Below the pieces are notes generated by a model, which saw only the letters and a list, made by a program, of their open reading frames with translations, had not been told where the DNA came from and did not search any database. Shown piece after piece: positions 7,320 to 15,017 of a DNA stretch of 20,577 nucleotides. The stretch spans positions 1 through 20,577 of the forward strand of contig DASYSA010000289.1 of the NCBI GenBank assembly GCA_036003885.1. Direction: 5' to 3'. Origin of the DNA: DASYSA01 sp036003885 (GTDB lineage: Bacteria > Acidobacteriota > Blastocatellia > UBA7656). Numbering within the stretch: the first letter of the stretch is position 1; every line of letters starts with the position of its first letter. A program made the translations under genes and the position numbers.

Positions 7320-7640
7320 AGCGTCTCCTTCTGAGCCGGTTGTGCCCGGCCCTCATTAACGAACTCCCGAGGTCATGCTCAACGCAGGTCGGTATCACCC
7401 TTCCGCCACGGCGACACACAAACCACTCGTTGGCTCATTCGTAGCTATGAAACACGTCCAGGCGCTTAAGTCGACGCGAAGCGGTCCGGCAATCCATTCA
7501 GAGGCTGCCTAAACCCTCGCATCCGGTCTGGTCAGATCTTACGTGAGCGCCCTCAGCATCTCGAGAGCGACTGCCTGATTAAGCCATTCAGTCGCCTGAG
7601 ATCTAACGCTTCGGGACTTCCGGAGCTGACGTAAAATAAT
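7320..7640 (-). promoter_or_regulatory. Structured leader of the infC-rpmI-rplT cluster
   Basis: About 320 bases upstream of infC with no credible ORF. A prominent hairpin spans 7558-7602: a perfect 7-bp stem (GCGACTG at 7567-7573 with CAGTCGC at 7589-7595) capped outside by ATCTC/GAGAT (7558-7562 with 7598-7602). A second small GC stem at 7335-7350 abuts the infC ribosome binding site. infC operon leaders are often regulated by L20 or IF-3, so a control role is a reasonable inference, but I did not recognise a named L20-leader consensus and no promoter is clear. Confidence 0.4.
7325..7330 (-). promoter_or_regulatory. Shine-Dalgarno that selects the infC AUU start
   Basis: The minus strand reads AAGGAGA, then CGCT, then ATT. 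The GGAG core is five bases before the proposed AUU codon. No comparable motif precedes the in-frame GTG 63 bases downstream. A 5-bp GC-only stem (GCCGG/CCGGC, 7335-7350, loop of six) stands immediately upstream. Confidence 0.7.
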
Positions 7641-7644
7641 GAGG

Positions 7645-7718
7645 TAAGCGCTGCGGATCGAACCCGCAACCCCTAGCCTACTAAATCGAACGGCAAATAC
7701 TACCATTTGGCGCGCGTC
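7645..7718 (-). pseudogene. Degenerate tRNA-like sequence
   Basis: The 3' half looks like a tRNA: a perfect 5-bp T-stem with loop GTTCGAT (TGCGG/CCGCA) followed by GCGCTTA as a possible acceptor strand. The 5' half fits only loosely. GACGCGC (7712-7718) pairs with GCGCTTA at five of seven positions, and CAAAT/ATTTG could be a D-stem around GGTAGT. The putative anticodon stem (CCGTT/GTAGG) has mostly mismatches, the variable region is eight bases, and no CCA is encoded. I read it as a tRNA remnant or part of another structured RNA. It is not a confident functional tRNA. Confidence 0.3.
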
Positions 7719-7900
7719 CGGTGCAACCCGGCCTTGCTAAGCGGGTGCCCTGTATAGGCCATAGCATCAAGCACCCACCTCTCACGAGGTGGGTATGCGC
7801 GAAAATCCGACGCGCACCCTTGTTAAGCGATGCGGTGCTTGCATCCAGTGAAGATTTGGACTCGACTTCCACCAAAGCGCTCAATGCCTCCGTTAGCGTG
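7719..7900 (-). other. Non-coding stretch with strong hairpins, unidentified
   Basis: No convincing gene; a 67-codon frame here has no family signal. On the minus strand it contains a 9-bp stem ACCCACCTC/GAGGTGGGT (around 7772-7794), a GCGCG/CGCGC stem just 5' of it, and GGGTGC that could instead pair with a later GCACCC. An 11-bp near-direct repeat GCTTA(A/G)CAAGG occurs at 7818-7828 and 7732-7742. Together with the tRNA-like end at 7645 this could be one structured RNA. I tried tmRNA, 6S, SRP and RNase P RNA and found none of their invariant motifs. Confidence 0.35.
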
Positions 7901-7916
7901 ATCTCTCTAGACGGCT

Positions 7917-7947
7917 GGGCGCCGCCGTTGTCGTCCCGGCGGCGCCC
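7917..7947. terminator. Strong GC hairpin downstream of the OmpA-family gene
   Basis: A perfect 10-bp stem, GGGCGCCGCC with GGCGGCGCCC and an 11-base loop, sits 55 bases beyond the stop of the OmpA-family gene. No T-tract follows on either strand, so it is a plausible transcript end or mRNA-stabilising hairpin, not a textbook intrinsic terminator. Confidence 0.45.
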
Positions 7948-8001
7948 TCATCATGCTTCAGCGCTCTGACTTGCTGTGGTCGTTAGTACTCAGAGAACGA
8001 A

Positions 8002-9564
8002 CTACTTGTCGCTCTCGCTGATTACTATCTCGACTCTCCGATTTGTCTGTCTGCCTTCGGAGGTGTCATTGGTGGCCACTGGCCTTATCTTGCCAAAGCC
8101 GCGCACGCCAACCATCTTATCCGCCGGCAGGGCGGCGCCAATCAGATAAGCGTGAACTGCCTCGGCGCGATCTTCGGACAGCTTCTGATTGTAGTCCTCC
8201 GATCCAACCGAATCGGTATGGCCCTCGATTTGGATCCCGTAAGGGCCGTGATAAGCCAGGAGTATGCCTGCCAGCTTGCTGAGTTTCTCGCGAGCGCCGG
8301 GCTTAAGCGTCGCCTTATTGGTGTCGAATAGAACATCCGACAGGTTTACGATCAAACCGCGCGCCTCTCGCCTCGTCTCTAAGATCTCCGAAAGAGAGAT
8401 GTAGAGACGTTGCTGCACTTCGGCTTGCTGCTGCTTCATCAACTCGGCATCCAGACGTGTGCGTTCAGCCTCGGCTTTTGCTAACTCTTCATTGGCCTTT
8501 GCTCTGTCTGTTTCGTTCTGCGCCTGCTCGACGCGCGCACGCGCGGCTGCTGTTTCGATTTGAGCTCGGTTCAATGCGTCCCGATCCGTCGCCGCTTGCC
8601 GGTTTGCGCGATCGGCCTCATTCAGCGCGCGATTGGCTTCGTTCTTCGCGCGGTCGGCTTCGCTCAGCGCGCGGTCAGCTTCACTTTGCGCTTGAGATAT
8701 CGTCAACCTCGCATCGCTACGTTCATCTGAAAGCCGAACCTGGGCGCTGCGCTCGACAGCCTGGGTCCGCGCATTTTCAGCCATGCGCATAACATCGTGA
8801 GCCGCGCCGCTGTATTTTTCCTGGTCCTTGCGCCGCTCGGGCCACGTCTGCTCCAAAGCCGCCAACTTGACCTCTGACTCGCGCAACTCAGTCTCTGCAT
8901 AGCGGCGGGCGCCGGCGTGTCTGGCGATCTCTACCGCCCGACGCGCGCCAAGAATGAGCAGCGGGGTGTTGTAATCGGCGGTGAGCGAAGGCTCGGCCGT
9001 TGAAGCTGCGTAAAACGTGCCGGGATCGCCGGTGTAGTCGATGCTGCTCGTCTGCACGCCGCCTTCCGTGCCCTTACGCAGTGTATTTTCGGCGACAATG
9101 ACAGGGCTGGGCAGCTTGACCGCTGAGTGTGGCTCCGCGGTAATGATCAAACCAAATGTCTGAAAGTTCGTCGTCACCTCGATGTCGAGTTTGTTCTTAA
9201 TCGGAAGCTCGGCCAGATTGTCTGCTTGTCCTTCTGGCGCTATCGCCCAGAGCACGAAGGTTGTGTAATACGCGCCAATCGCTTGAGGGTTTCCAAGGTT
9301 GTCCATCTCAAACTTGATTCGTGTACGGCCGTTGCTGTGTTTGACCTCGGCCTTACCGATTGCTTGTGGGGCGATGGCGGAACCCACCATGTTGACCGAG
9401 GTGCTGTCATTATCCTTATATCTGATGGCGAGCGTTTTACGCTTGACCGCCATCCACTGTGAGTTCGCAGTCGCCTGCCCCGCCACCGCTATCTGAGCGA
9501 GGCCGGCGCCCGCAATCATCAGCGCGATTAACGCGCTTGCTACAAGTATTCTCTTTGAATTCAT
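8002..9564 (-). CDS. OmpA-family peptidoglycan-binding protein with long coiled coil
   Basis: A 520-residue exported envelope protein. Residues 1-29 form a signal peptide (KRILVASALIALMIAGAGLAQ). Residues 35-230 are a beta-rich region I cannot assign. An alanine-, glutamate- and arginine-rich heptad region (about 220-400) includes four near-identical 7-residue units (SEADRAL, SEADRAK, NEANRAL, NEADRAN). The C-terminal OmpA domain (402-520) starts with VNLSDVLFDTNKATLKP and carries EGHTDSVGS, LSEDRAEAVHAYL and NDTSEGRQTNRRVEI, with the Asp and Arg that bind diaminopimelate in this family. It probably links the outer membrane or periplasm to the cell wall. A ribosome binding site AAGGAGGG lies 10 bases before the ATG. 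It appears to be a single-gene unit with a hairpin after it. Confidence 0.92.
   Translation of the reverse strand: MNSKRILVASALIALMIAGAGLAQIAVAGQATANSQWMAVKRKTLAIRYKDNDSTSVNMVGSAIAPQAIGKAEVKHSNGRTRIKFEMDNLGNPQAIGAYYTTFVLWAIAPEGQADNLAELPIKNKLDIEVTTNFQTFGLIITAEPHSAVKLPSPVIVAENTLRKGTEGGVQTSSIDYTGDPGTFYAASTAEPSLTADYNTPLLILGARRAVEIARHAGARRYAETELRESEVKLAALEQTWPERRKDQEKYSGAAHDVMRMAENARTQAVERSAQVRLSDERSDARLTISQAQSEADRALSEADRAKNEANRALNEADRANRQAATDRDALNRAQIETAAARARVEQAQNETDRAKANEELAKAEAERTRLDAELMKQQQAEVQQRLYISLSEILETRREARGLIVNLSDVLFDTNKATLKPGAREKLSKLAGILLAYHGPYGIQIEGHTDSVGSEDYNQKLSEDRAEAVHAYLIGAALPADKMVGVRGFGKIRPVATNDTSEGRQTNRRVEIVISESDK
8606..8689. repeat. Four tandem 21-bp units inside the OmpA-family gene
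   Basis: Units start at 8606, 8627, 8648 and 8669, each beginning GCGCG(A/G)T and sharing most bases. They encode the seven-residue coiled-coil repeat (S/N)EA(D/N)RA(x). The repeat length keeps the reading frame, so copy number could vary between strains and change the coiled-coil length by one heptad at a time. Confidence 0.85.
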
Positions 9565-9892
9565 TAATGTGTATCCCTCCTTGGGATCTTGTTCTTCCTT
9601 AGAATGCGAAGCTTGAGTATGAGAGCAATACCATTCGACCCTGGCCGCGCACTCGGGCGCCCATCTGGACTGAGGAATCTCTCTAAGTGGACGCGAGCCG
9701 GCGCGGCTCCTCGGACCAATGCATCTCTATCTACTCTGTTACCATACTCTGCTTGCGCATCAGCCGCTGTTCAATAAGAGACATTTCCAAAATGATTCCC
9801 GACTACAGGAAAGTTATGCTGGAGGATACGTTTTATCGTTTGAGGAAAGGCGAGTTAATGATTCACTTGAGGGTTGGGACCAAAAAAAGAAA
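9565..9892. other. Intergenic region upstream of the OmpA-family gene, no gene supported
   Basis: This 328-bp stretch holds the ribosome binding site of the OmpA-family gene and probably its promoter, but no promoter hexamers stand out. A 40-codon plus-strand frame from 9792 runs into the tRNA gene antisense and has no good ribosome binding site. I see no repeat or RNA structure worth calling. Confidence 0.5.
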
Positions 9893-9967
<75 letters not shown>

Positions 9968-9983
9968 ACAAATCCAAGCGCTA

Positions 9984-10013
9984 AAACTAGCAGAGGCTCC
10001 TGATCAGAGTCAA
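9984..10013 (-). promoter_or_regulatory. Possible promoter of tRNA-Val
   Basis: On the minus strand TTGACT (10008-10013) is followed after 18 bases by TAGTTT (9984-9989). Transcription would start about ten bases before the tRNA 5' end. The -35 matches the sigma-70 consensus at five of six bases; the -10 is weak. Confidence 0.35.
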
Positions 10014-10059
10014 TGTCGGCGTTCAAGTCGAGGACCAGGCCGCAAAGGGTCTTTGCCAT

Positions 10060-12003
10060 TCAATGTTGAACAATCACTTGTCCTGCACTTCCGCCAAGCG
10101 TAATCACCGTCCTTCGGAAAGAATACCGGCCGCTGACCGGTGCGGACATGACTCTTGCGCGTGGATTGTCCGACAGGATTCCTTGAGCAATCGCAAGGCG
10201 AGCCTTCAGACGCACGTCATTCGACTGAAACTTATCGGCCACCGCCCTGGCACGCTCGAAATCTACGCGAGCAAGCGTTCCGGTGTCGTCGGCGCACTGC
10301 AACACGAGACCGATCAATGGGCTTTGCCCCTGTACTTGCAACAACTCGCCATCTTTGAAATATCCTGTGAATTCGAAACCATCCACGACCTCAGCCGCGG
10401 CGAGAAGCCTGTTGAGATGATCAACGACCGGCTCAACCATATCGAAGCTCCGAGCAGGCTCAACTGTAATGTAAGCCCGGGCAATTTCAAGCAGGGCGTT
10501 GAGTTCGGCTCCATTTGCGGCTTGTGCGCCAACCAGGCCGCGGGCTTCTTCCAGCATCTGAAGGGCGGCCTTCTTGTCACCTTTTGTGCTCGCACGCGAT
10601 GCGAATTGCGTCAGCACCGACACACGCTCTTCGACCGAGGCCTGCGCCAACAGCAGGCGAGCCTCGTCAAGGCGACCGGACTCGGCGGCCTGGGAGAGAG
10701 CCCGGGAATCTATCTGCTCGAGCAGTTGGTCGCGCACACTCGGATCCGAGCAGCGCTCGGTCACAATCGCCCTCGCCCGGTCAGCGTGACCCTCCTCAAG
10801 CGCTTTCATCGCCGCTTGAATCCAAAGGCCGTCGCGGGCTTCCGTAGGCGCGTCGGCGGCAGCCTCGAGCAGACCGTCAACACTGGCGGTATCGACCCCA
10901 GGTTTGGGTTCCAACAGCACCCTCATCTCAGGGGCGAAACTGTTGGTGATCTCAGCAAACCTCTTCTTCAACGCCGCCGCGCGTGACGGCGTGTACTTCT
11001 CAATCTGCGGCATCAATGATTGAAGATCACTTACGACAAGAAATGCATTGTAGTATTGCTCGCCGGACGAGGACCCGCGATCGACTGCGACAGGTGCGAG
11101 AGCGGCTACTGCAAGCAGGTCCACCAGTTCACGAAGCGTCTTGTCATCGAGGATTTGCGGAGGGCTTGGGCCGCTGCTTAGGCCGCTGCTTCTCTTTTCG
11201 GCAGAGGCGGAATCAAATTCTTCACGATTGGTCGCCAGGCTAACGAGCGCAATGGCCACACTTCGGGTAGTGCGATCGGTCGAGAGATTCGCAGATCGGA
11301 ATTTCTTCATCAAGTCGGCAGTCAACTTCGCCGCGGCATCCCGGTCTTTCGTCGCAAGCTGCTGTATTATGTTGGGCAGCTCCCCCCCGGGTGGCCCGCT
11401 TTCTAGACTGTCCTCGGCGATTTGCAGAGCCTGGGACGGGTCGGTTACCGCTATCTGCTGAGCCAGTTCAAGCTCCATCTGCACTTCCTGGTCATCACGC
11501 TCTTGATTCAGCGCTCCGGCTGGAGCAGCTTGCCGGGTCCCACGCAAAAAATCCCGGGCGAGCCTGGCATCGTGCTGCGCGATCATCTGGAGGATTTCCT
11601 GGCGCAACTGAGTGCGCACTTGCGCAAGGGCTTCATACTCAAAACTCCGGCTCGAGCTCCGCGACGATTGCGGGGCGCGCGCCTCCGCAATCAGATCCCC
11701 CAGCGCATCCATTGCTTGTTTGAAGAGAGAGCGTGCTCGCTTTTCGTCGATTTTCCACAGTAGATCGGCCGTGCCAGCCTGGAGCCGTATCCGATTCTCC
11801 GGCAACCTGAGATTCGCGGCTTCCTTCAATATCTCGTCAATCAAAGCGAGCGCCTTCTTTTCCAGGGCTTTCTTATCGGGTTTCTCGTCGACGGCCTTGC
11901 CTCCATCAGGCGTCGCCGGCGCTTGTGTAGCCGACTGGCCGAGGACACTCGAAGCAACAAGGAGTGAGAAAATCGTTGAGAGAATCAATTTCTTGATCTT
12001 CAT
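10060..12003 (-). CDS. Secreted helical-repeat protein of unknown function
   Basis: A 647-residue protein I cannot assign to a named family. The N-terminus is a signal peptide (KIKKLILSTIFSLLVASSVLGQ). A lysine/glutamate-rich linker and a long mostly alpha-helical body follow, with leucine-alanine periodicity and TPR-like helical pairs: LIDEILKEAANLRLPENRIRL, DEKRARSLFKQAMDAL, VTDPSQALQIAEDSLESG, DRDAAAKLTADLMKKF, GRLDEARLLLAQASVEERV. A solenoid of helical repeats is likely. Proteins with this style of repeated DP-x-x-A-L-x-I-A units occur widely in Acidobacteriota without known function. Upstream of the ATG, GGAG and CTCC flank ACATAC, so the ribosome binding site could pair with the bases just before the start. 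It is divergent from the URO-D-family gene. It has a normal codon pattern and no sign of frameshift. Confidence 0.82.
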   Translation of the reverse strand: MKIKKLILSTIFSLLVASSVLGQSATQAPATPDGGKAVDEKPDKKALEKKALALIDEILKEAANLRLPENRIRLQAGTADLLWKIDEKRARSLFKQAMDALGDLIAEARAPQSSRSSSRSFEYEALAQVRTQLRQEILQMIAQHDARLARDFLRGTRQAAPAGALNQERDDQEVQMELELAQQIAVTDPSQALQIAEDSLESGPPGGELPNIIQQLATKDRDAAAKLTADLMKKFRSANLSTDRTTRSVAIALVSLATNREEFDSASAEKRSSGLSSGPSPPQILDDKTLRELVDLLAVAALAPVAVDRGSSSGEQYYNAFLVVSDLQSLMPQIEKYTPSRAAALKKRFAEITNSFAPEMRVLLEPKPGVDTASVDGLLEAAADAPTEARDGLWIQAAMKALEEGHADRARAIVTERCSDPSVRDQLLEQIDSRALSQAAESGRLDEARLLLAQASVEERVSVLTQFASRASTKGDKKAALQMLEEARGLVGAQAANGAELNALLEIARAYITVEPARSFDMVEPVVDHLNRLLAAAEVVDGFEFTGYFKDGELLQVQGQSPLIGLVLQCADDTGTLARVDFERARAVADKFQSNDVRLKARLAIAQGILSDNPRARVMSAPVSGRYSFRRTVITLGGSAGQVIVQH

Positions 12004-12212
12004 AGGAGGTATGTCTCCTTCCAGTCTTCGTCTTGCAGAGTACTCTTAATGGCACTATCTGGTAAAGCACGCGCAAGCCCGGCCTTGTTCTGAAGGCAGG
12101 AACGCTCGTGCAATGCGCCCTTGCAACCAGACGGGCAAATGCGCTAGAGATTTTCGATGTCAAAAGGACGACGAGTGCTCAGCCCAATAAAGGAAAGTGG
12201 AGGGAGATCGAT

Positions 12213-13133
12213 TTGAACAAGATAGAACGCGTGACGTCTGCACTGAAGGGGGACGAAGTCGATCGGCCGCCCTACAGTTTCTGGTACCATTTTGGGCTGC
12301 AGCATATGCCGGGTCGCGAACACGCCAGAGCCGAGATCGATTTCTACCACGCTTACAATCTGGATTTCCTGAAGGTGATGTCCGACTATCCTTACCCTCT
12401 TCCGCGCGGCCTCGAGTCGATTCAGACGGAGGATGACTGGAAGCGAATCGAGCCAGTCGCTGCAAATGATGGCTGTTGGGCACAAGAACTGACTGCTCTT
12501 TCGACCATCATGGATGAAATCGGCAAGGAAGCTCTTTTCATAGAAACGATCTTCAGTCCGTGGACGACCGCTCGCAGACTCGGTGGTTTTGGAGGTTTGC
12601 TCGAGGCCCGCGCCAGATTCCCTGAGTTGGTGTTGCAGGCAATGGACAACATCGCGACATCGCTGGCATCGTACGCCCGGGAAGCGGTAGCACGCGGCGC
12701 TTCAGGAGTATTCCTTTCGCTTGGCGCTGCCACCGATAATGTCATGAGCGGCGCGGACTACGCACTCTGGGGCAGGCCGTTTGATCTCAAGATACTAGAG
12801 GCGGTGCGCGAAGCTCCGTTCAACGTCCTGCACATTCATGGCGAGCGCATTCACTTCAAGTCGCTGCTCGACTATCCTGTTGCGGCGTTCAACTGGTCGC
12901 ACTACTCCGCGGGGCCATCGCTCAATGAGGGGCGAATCTTTTCTGGCAAGGCGGTAATGGGAGGAATCAACGAAGCAACCGCGGCTTATTCGTCGCCTTC
13001 CGAGATTCGTGAACAAGTGCGCAGCACATTGCGAGATGTCGGCCAACGAGGTTTACTGATAACTCCGGGCTGTTCAGTCCCCACCGATACCCCAGAGCGC
13101 ACCCTGAGAGCCGTACCGGCCGTACTTGAATAG
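12213..13133 (+). CDS. Uroporphyrinogen decarboxylase-family protein (not HemE)
   Basis: A 306-residue TIM-barrel protein of the URO-D superfamily, which includes HemE and corrinoid-dependent methyltransferases. I start it at TTG 12213 (MNKIERVTSALKGDEVDRPP): GGAGGGAG lies six bases upstream and this is where family members begin. The longer in-frame ATG at 12108 adds a low-complexity segment with no family match. Supporting motifs are EVDRPPYSFWYHF, LDFLKVMSDYP, HIHGERIHFKSLLDYPVAAFNW, and the C-terminal GCSVPTDTPERTLRAVPAVLE. True HemE carries an RQAGR motif near the N-terminus; here that position reads SFWYHFG, so heme synthesis is unlikely. No corrinoid protein or methyltransferase partner is visible nearby. 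Substrate unknown. It converges on rpoD. Confidence 0.85.
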   Translation: MNKIERVTSALKGDEVDRPPYSFWYHFGLQHMPGREHARAEIDFYHAYNLDFLKVMSDYPYPLPRGLESIQTEDDWKRIEPVAANDGCWAQELTALSTIMDEIGKEALFIETIFSPWTTARRLGGFGGLLEARARFPELVLQAMDNIATSLASYAREAVARGASGVFLSLGAATDNVMSGADYALWGRPFDLKILEAVREAPFNVLHIHGERIHFKSLLDYPVAAFNWSHYSAGPSLNEGRIFSGKAVMGGINEATAAYSSPSEIREQVRSTLRDVGQRGLLITPGCSVPTDTPERTLRAVPAVLE

Positions 13134-13179
13134 AACGTTTCATCAGATGCCGGGTCCTTGAGCCGAGAATCTGCGGCGC

Positions 13180-13213
13180 AAAAAAATCGGGGCCGACAAA
13201 TTGGCCCCGATTT
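13180..13213 (-). terminator. Intrinsic terminator of rpoD
   Basis: A perfect 11-bp stem, AAATCGGGGCC (13184-13194) with GGCCCCGATTT (13203-13213) and an 8-base loop, begins 25 bases beyond the rpoD stop. On the minus strand the stem runs into seven Ts (13180-13186). It may also slow plus-strand transcripts from the converging URO-D-family gene, which ends 50 bases to its left. Confidence 0.9.
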
Positions 13214-13238
13214 CCAATTATTTGGTACTGCTCTCGGC

Positions 13239-14891
13239 TCAGGAGGCGATTGCGGTTCCATCCAGGAAAGCCCGCAGCCTGCGAGAGCGCGAGGGATGTC
13301 GAAGCTTCGCAAGGGCCTTGGCCTCAATTTGACGAATCCGCTCGCGGGTCACGTTGAAGTGCTTGCCAACTTCCTCGAGTGTGCGCTCCTCGCCAGACTG
13401 GTCGAGGCCGAAGCGCATCTTGATAATCTCTTTCTCGCGGGGCGTAAGGGTAGACAACACGTCTTCAGTCAACTCACGGAGGTTGTTGGTTATCGCGGTC
13501 TCAGCGGGATTCGCCGAGCGGCGATCCTCGATGAAGCTCGCTATGGTTGTCTCTCCGTCGTCCCCGATTGGAGTCTCGAGCGAGATAGGTTGCTGGGCGA
13601 TCTTGAGCGCCTTACGAACCTTCCACGCAGGCATATCAACCCGACGGGCCAACTCTTCGTGAGTAGGCTCGCGGCCAAGCTCCTGGACCATCAGTCGCTG
13701 CGTTCTGAGTATCTTGTTGATGACCTCAACCATGTGAACGGGCACGCGAATCGTACGACCCTGGTCGGCAATCGCCCGAGTCACAGCCTGCCTGATCCAC
13801 CACGTCGCATACGTTGAGAACTTATAACCTCTTCGCCAGTCGAACTTCTCAACAGCGCGCATCAATCCGATATTCCCCTCCTGGATCAGGTCCAGGAAGT
13901 GGAGGCCGCGATTGATGTAGTTCTTGGCAATCGAGATCACCAGCCTTAGATTCGCCTCGATCATCTCGCGCTTGGCCTGTTCGACCTCGTGCTCGGCTGC
14001 GATTATGGACTGGTAGGTCCGCTTGATCTCCACCGCCGGCTTGGCGAAGTGGCGCTCGATCTCGCGAATCACCTTTCGAGCCGCGCGCTGTTGCCTCTTC
14101 AGTTCGGTCACGTCCTTCTTGCGCTTGGACTCAAGTGCTCGTTCGATCTTGTTGAGCTCGACTTCCGCCACTCGAACCTGCTTCGCCACTGCCTCTATTG
14201 CTTCGATAAAGCGGCGTCGCATCTCCTGGCTGAAGGTGAAGCTCCTGACGCGCTTCGACATCTCTACGAGCTGGTGGGCGTATTGCCGACGGTACCTCTT
14301 CAGCTTCTTCGATGTCTTCGGCTCCACCTCGATCTTGGCGGCCAATTTCAAGAGTTTACGATGGGATTTGATGATTTCATCGAACTCCGACATGACCCGC
14401 TGCCGAATCTCTTCCCGTTGTTCCTCCAGCGCCTCCTCGGCCTCGGGATCCGTCACAATGTCGACGATGTCCTGAGGGTTGATTTCGCCCTCGATCAACA
14501 TTGTGTAAAGACGGTCTACTTCCTCAATGGTTATGAACGACCTCGAAAGCGCCTTGGAAATCCGCTTGTTGCCTCGCTCGATTCGCTTGGCAATCCGGAT
14601 CTCGTCCTCGCGGGTCAGCAAAGGAACCGAACTCATCTCCCGGAGGTACAACCTCATCGGGTCCAGAGATTCGTCCTTCCCGGGCTCCAGGTCTACATCA
14701 ACCTCTTCACTAGGCTCTTCTACGGTTTCGGTGGTTTCCTCTTCCTCCGCCGCTACGTCTTCCCACAGAGATTCCGCCGCATCCTCGTCAATTTCCGCGA
14801 CGATGCGCTCTATTCCCCCAGAAGGGCCAAAATCCTCAGGCCCCTCCTCCGGGGTTCCAATAAGAATGTCCTTATCCATCCTGCTCTTCAT
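13239..14891 (-). CDS. rpoD: RNA polymerase primary sigma factor (sigma-70/SigA)
   Basis: Housekeeping sigma factor, 550 residues. The N-terminus is short and acidic (about 1-70) with no clear region 1.1. Region 1.2 follows (ESLDPMRLYLREMSSVPLLTREDE), then a charged non-conserved insert (about 110-310). The conserved core has region 2 (ANLRLVISIAKNYINRG, FLDLIQEGNIGLMRAVEKFD, FSTYATWWIRQAVTRAIADQ), region 3 (RTIRVPVHMVEVINK) and region 4 (TLTPREKEIIKMRFGL, TLEEVGKHFNVTRERIRQIE, LRAFLDG). The region 2.4 and 4.2 sequences are those of primary sigma factors, which read TTGACA/TATAAT promoters. AAAGG precedes the ATG. dnaG, often upstream of rpoD, is not here; the upstream gene is a divergent GH13 enzyme. 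It ends at a strong intrinsic terminator. Confidence 0.97.
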   Translation of the reverse strand: MKSRMDKDILIGTPEEGPEDFGPSGGIERIVAEIDEDAAESLWEDVAAEEEETTETVEEPSEEVDVDLEPGKDESLDPMRLYLREMSSVPLLTREDEIRIAKRIERGNKRISKALSRSFITIEEVDRLYTMLIEGEINPQDIVDIVTDPEAEEALEEQREEIRQRVMSEFDEIIKSHRKLLKLAAKIEVEPKTSKKLKRYRRQYAHQLVEMSKRVRSFTFSQEMRRRFIEAIEAVAKQVRVAEVELNKIERALESKRKKDVTELKRQQRAARKVIREIERHFAKPAVEIKRTYQSIIAAEHEVEQAKREMIEANLRLVISIAKNYINRGLHFLDLIQEGNIGLMRAVEKFDWRRGYKFSTYATWWIRQAVTRAIADQGRTIRVPVHMVEVINKILRTQRLMVQELGREPTHEELARRVDMPAWKVRKALKIAQQPISLETPIGDDGETTIASFIEDRRSANPAETAITNNLRELTEDVLSTLTPREKEIIKMRFGLDQSGEERTLEEVGKHFNVTRERIRQIEAKALAKLRHPSRSRRLRAFLDGTAIAS

Positions 14892-14974
14892 TACCTTTCT
14901 CTACTCGACACAGTGTCTATTACCAGCATGCTAAGAGTTCCGTTACTTAAGTCTTCAGCAACTTTGATTCGTGG

Positions 14975-15003
14975 TTGACATTCTTAGATGCATCCCCTAT
15001 TAA
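14975..15003 (+). promoter_or_regulatory. Sigma-70-type promoter, plus strand
   Basis: A perfect TTGACA (14975-14980), a 17-base spacer and TATTAA (14998-15003, four of six matches to the consensus). The predicted start is near 15010, leaving a leader of about 300 bases before the GH13 gene. A perfect TATAAT at 15017-15022 has no matching -35 at the right distance. Confidence 0.55.
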
Positions 15004-15017
15004 ATTTGCAAATGCAT

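Noticed and set aside
7681..7884. 67-codon minus-strand frame through the hairpin-rich region
   Set aside because: TTG start with poor spacing, no family signal, and its end runs into the tRNA-like sequence; more consistent with structured RNA or non-coding DNA.
7645..7890. tmRNA (ssrA), including a permuted form
   Set aside because: No invariant GACGGG/D-loop motif, no tag-like reading frame, and no matching acceptor piece in the expected order.
8606..8689. Tandem 21-bp units as a mobile or regulatory repeat
   Set aside because: They are in frame inside the OmpA-family gene and encode coiled-coil heptads.
10063..10986. 307-codon plus-strand open frame
   Set aside because: Lies wholly antisense to the helical secreted protein, whose signal peptide, ribosome binding site and repeat pattern are on the minus strand; a shadow frame in GC-rich DNA.
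13989..14978. 329-codon plus-strand open frame
   Set aside because: Antisense shadow of rpoD, which is certain from its sigma regions.
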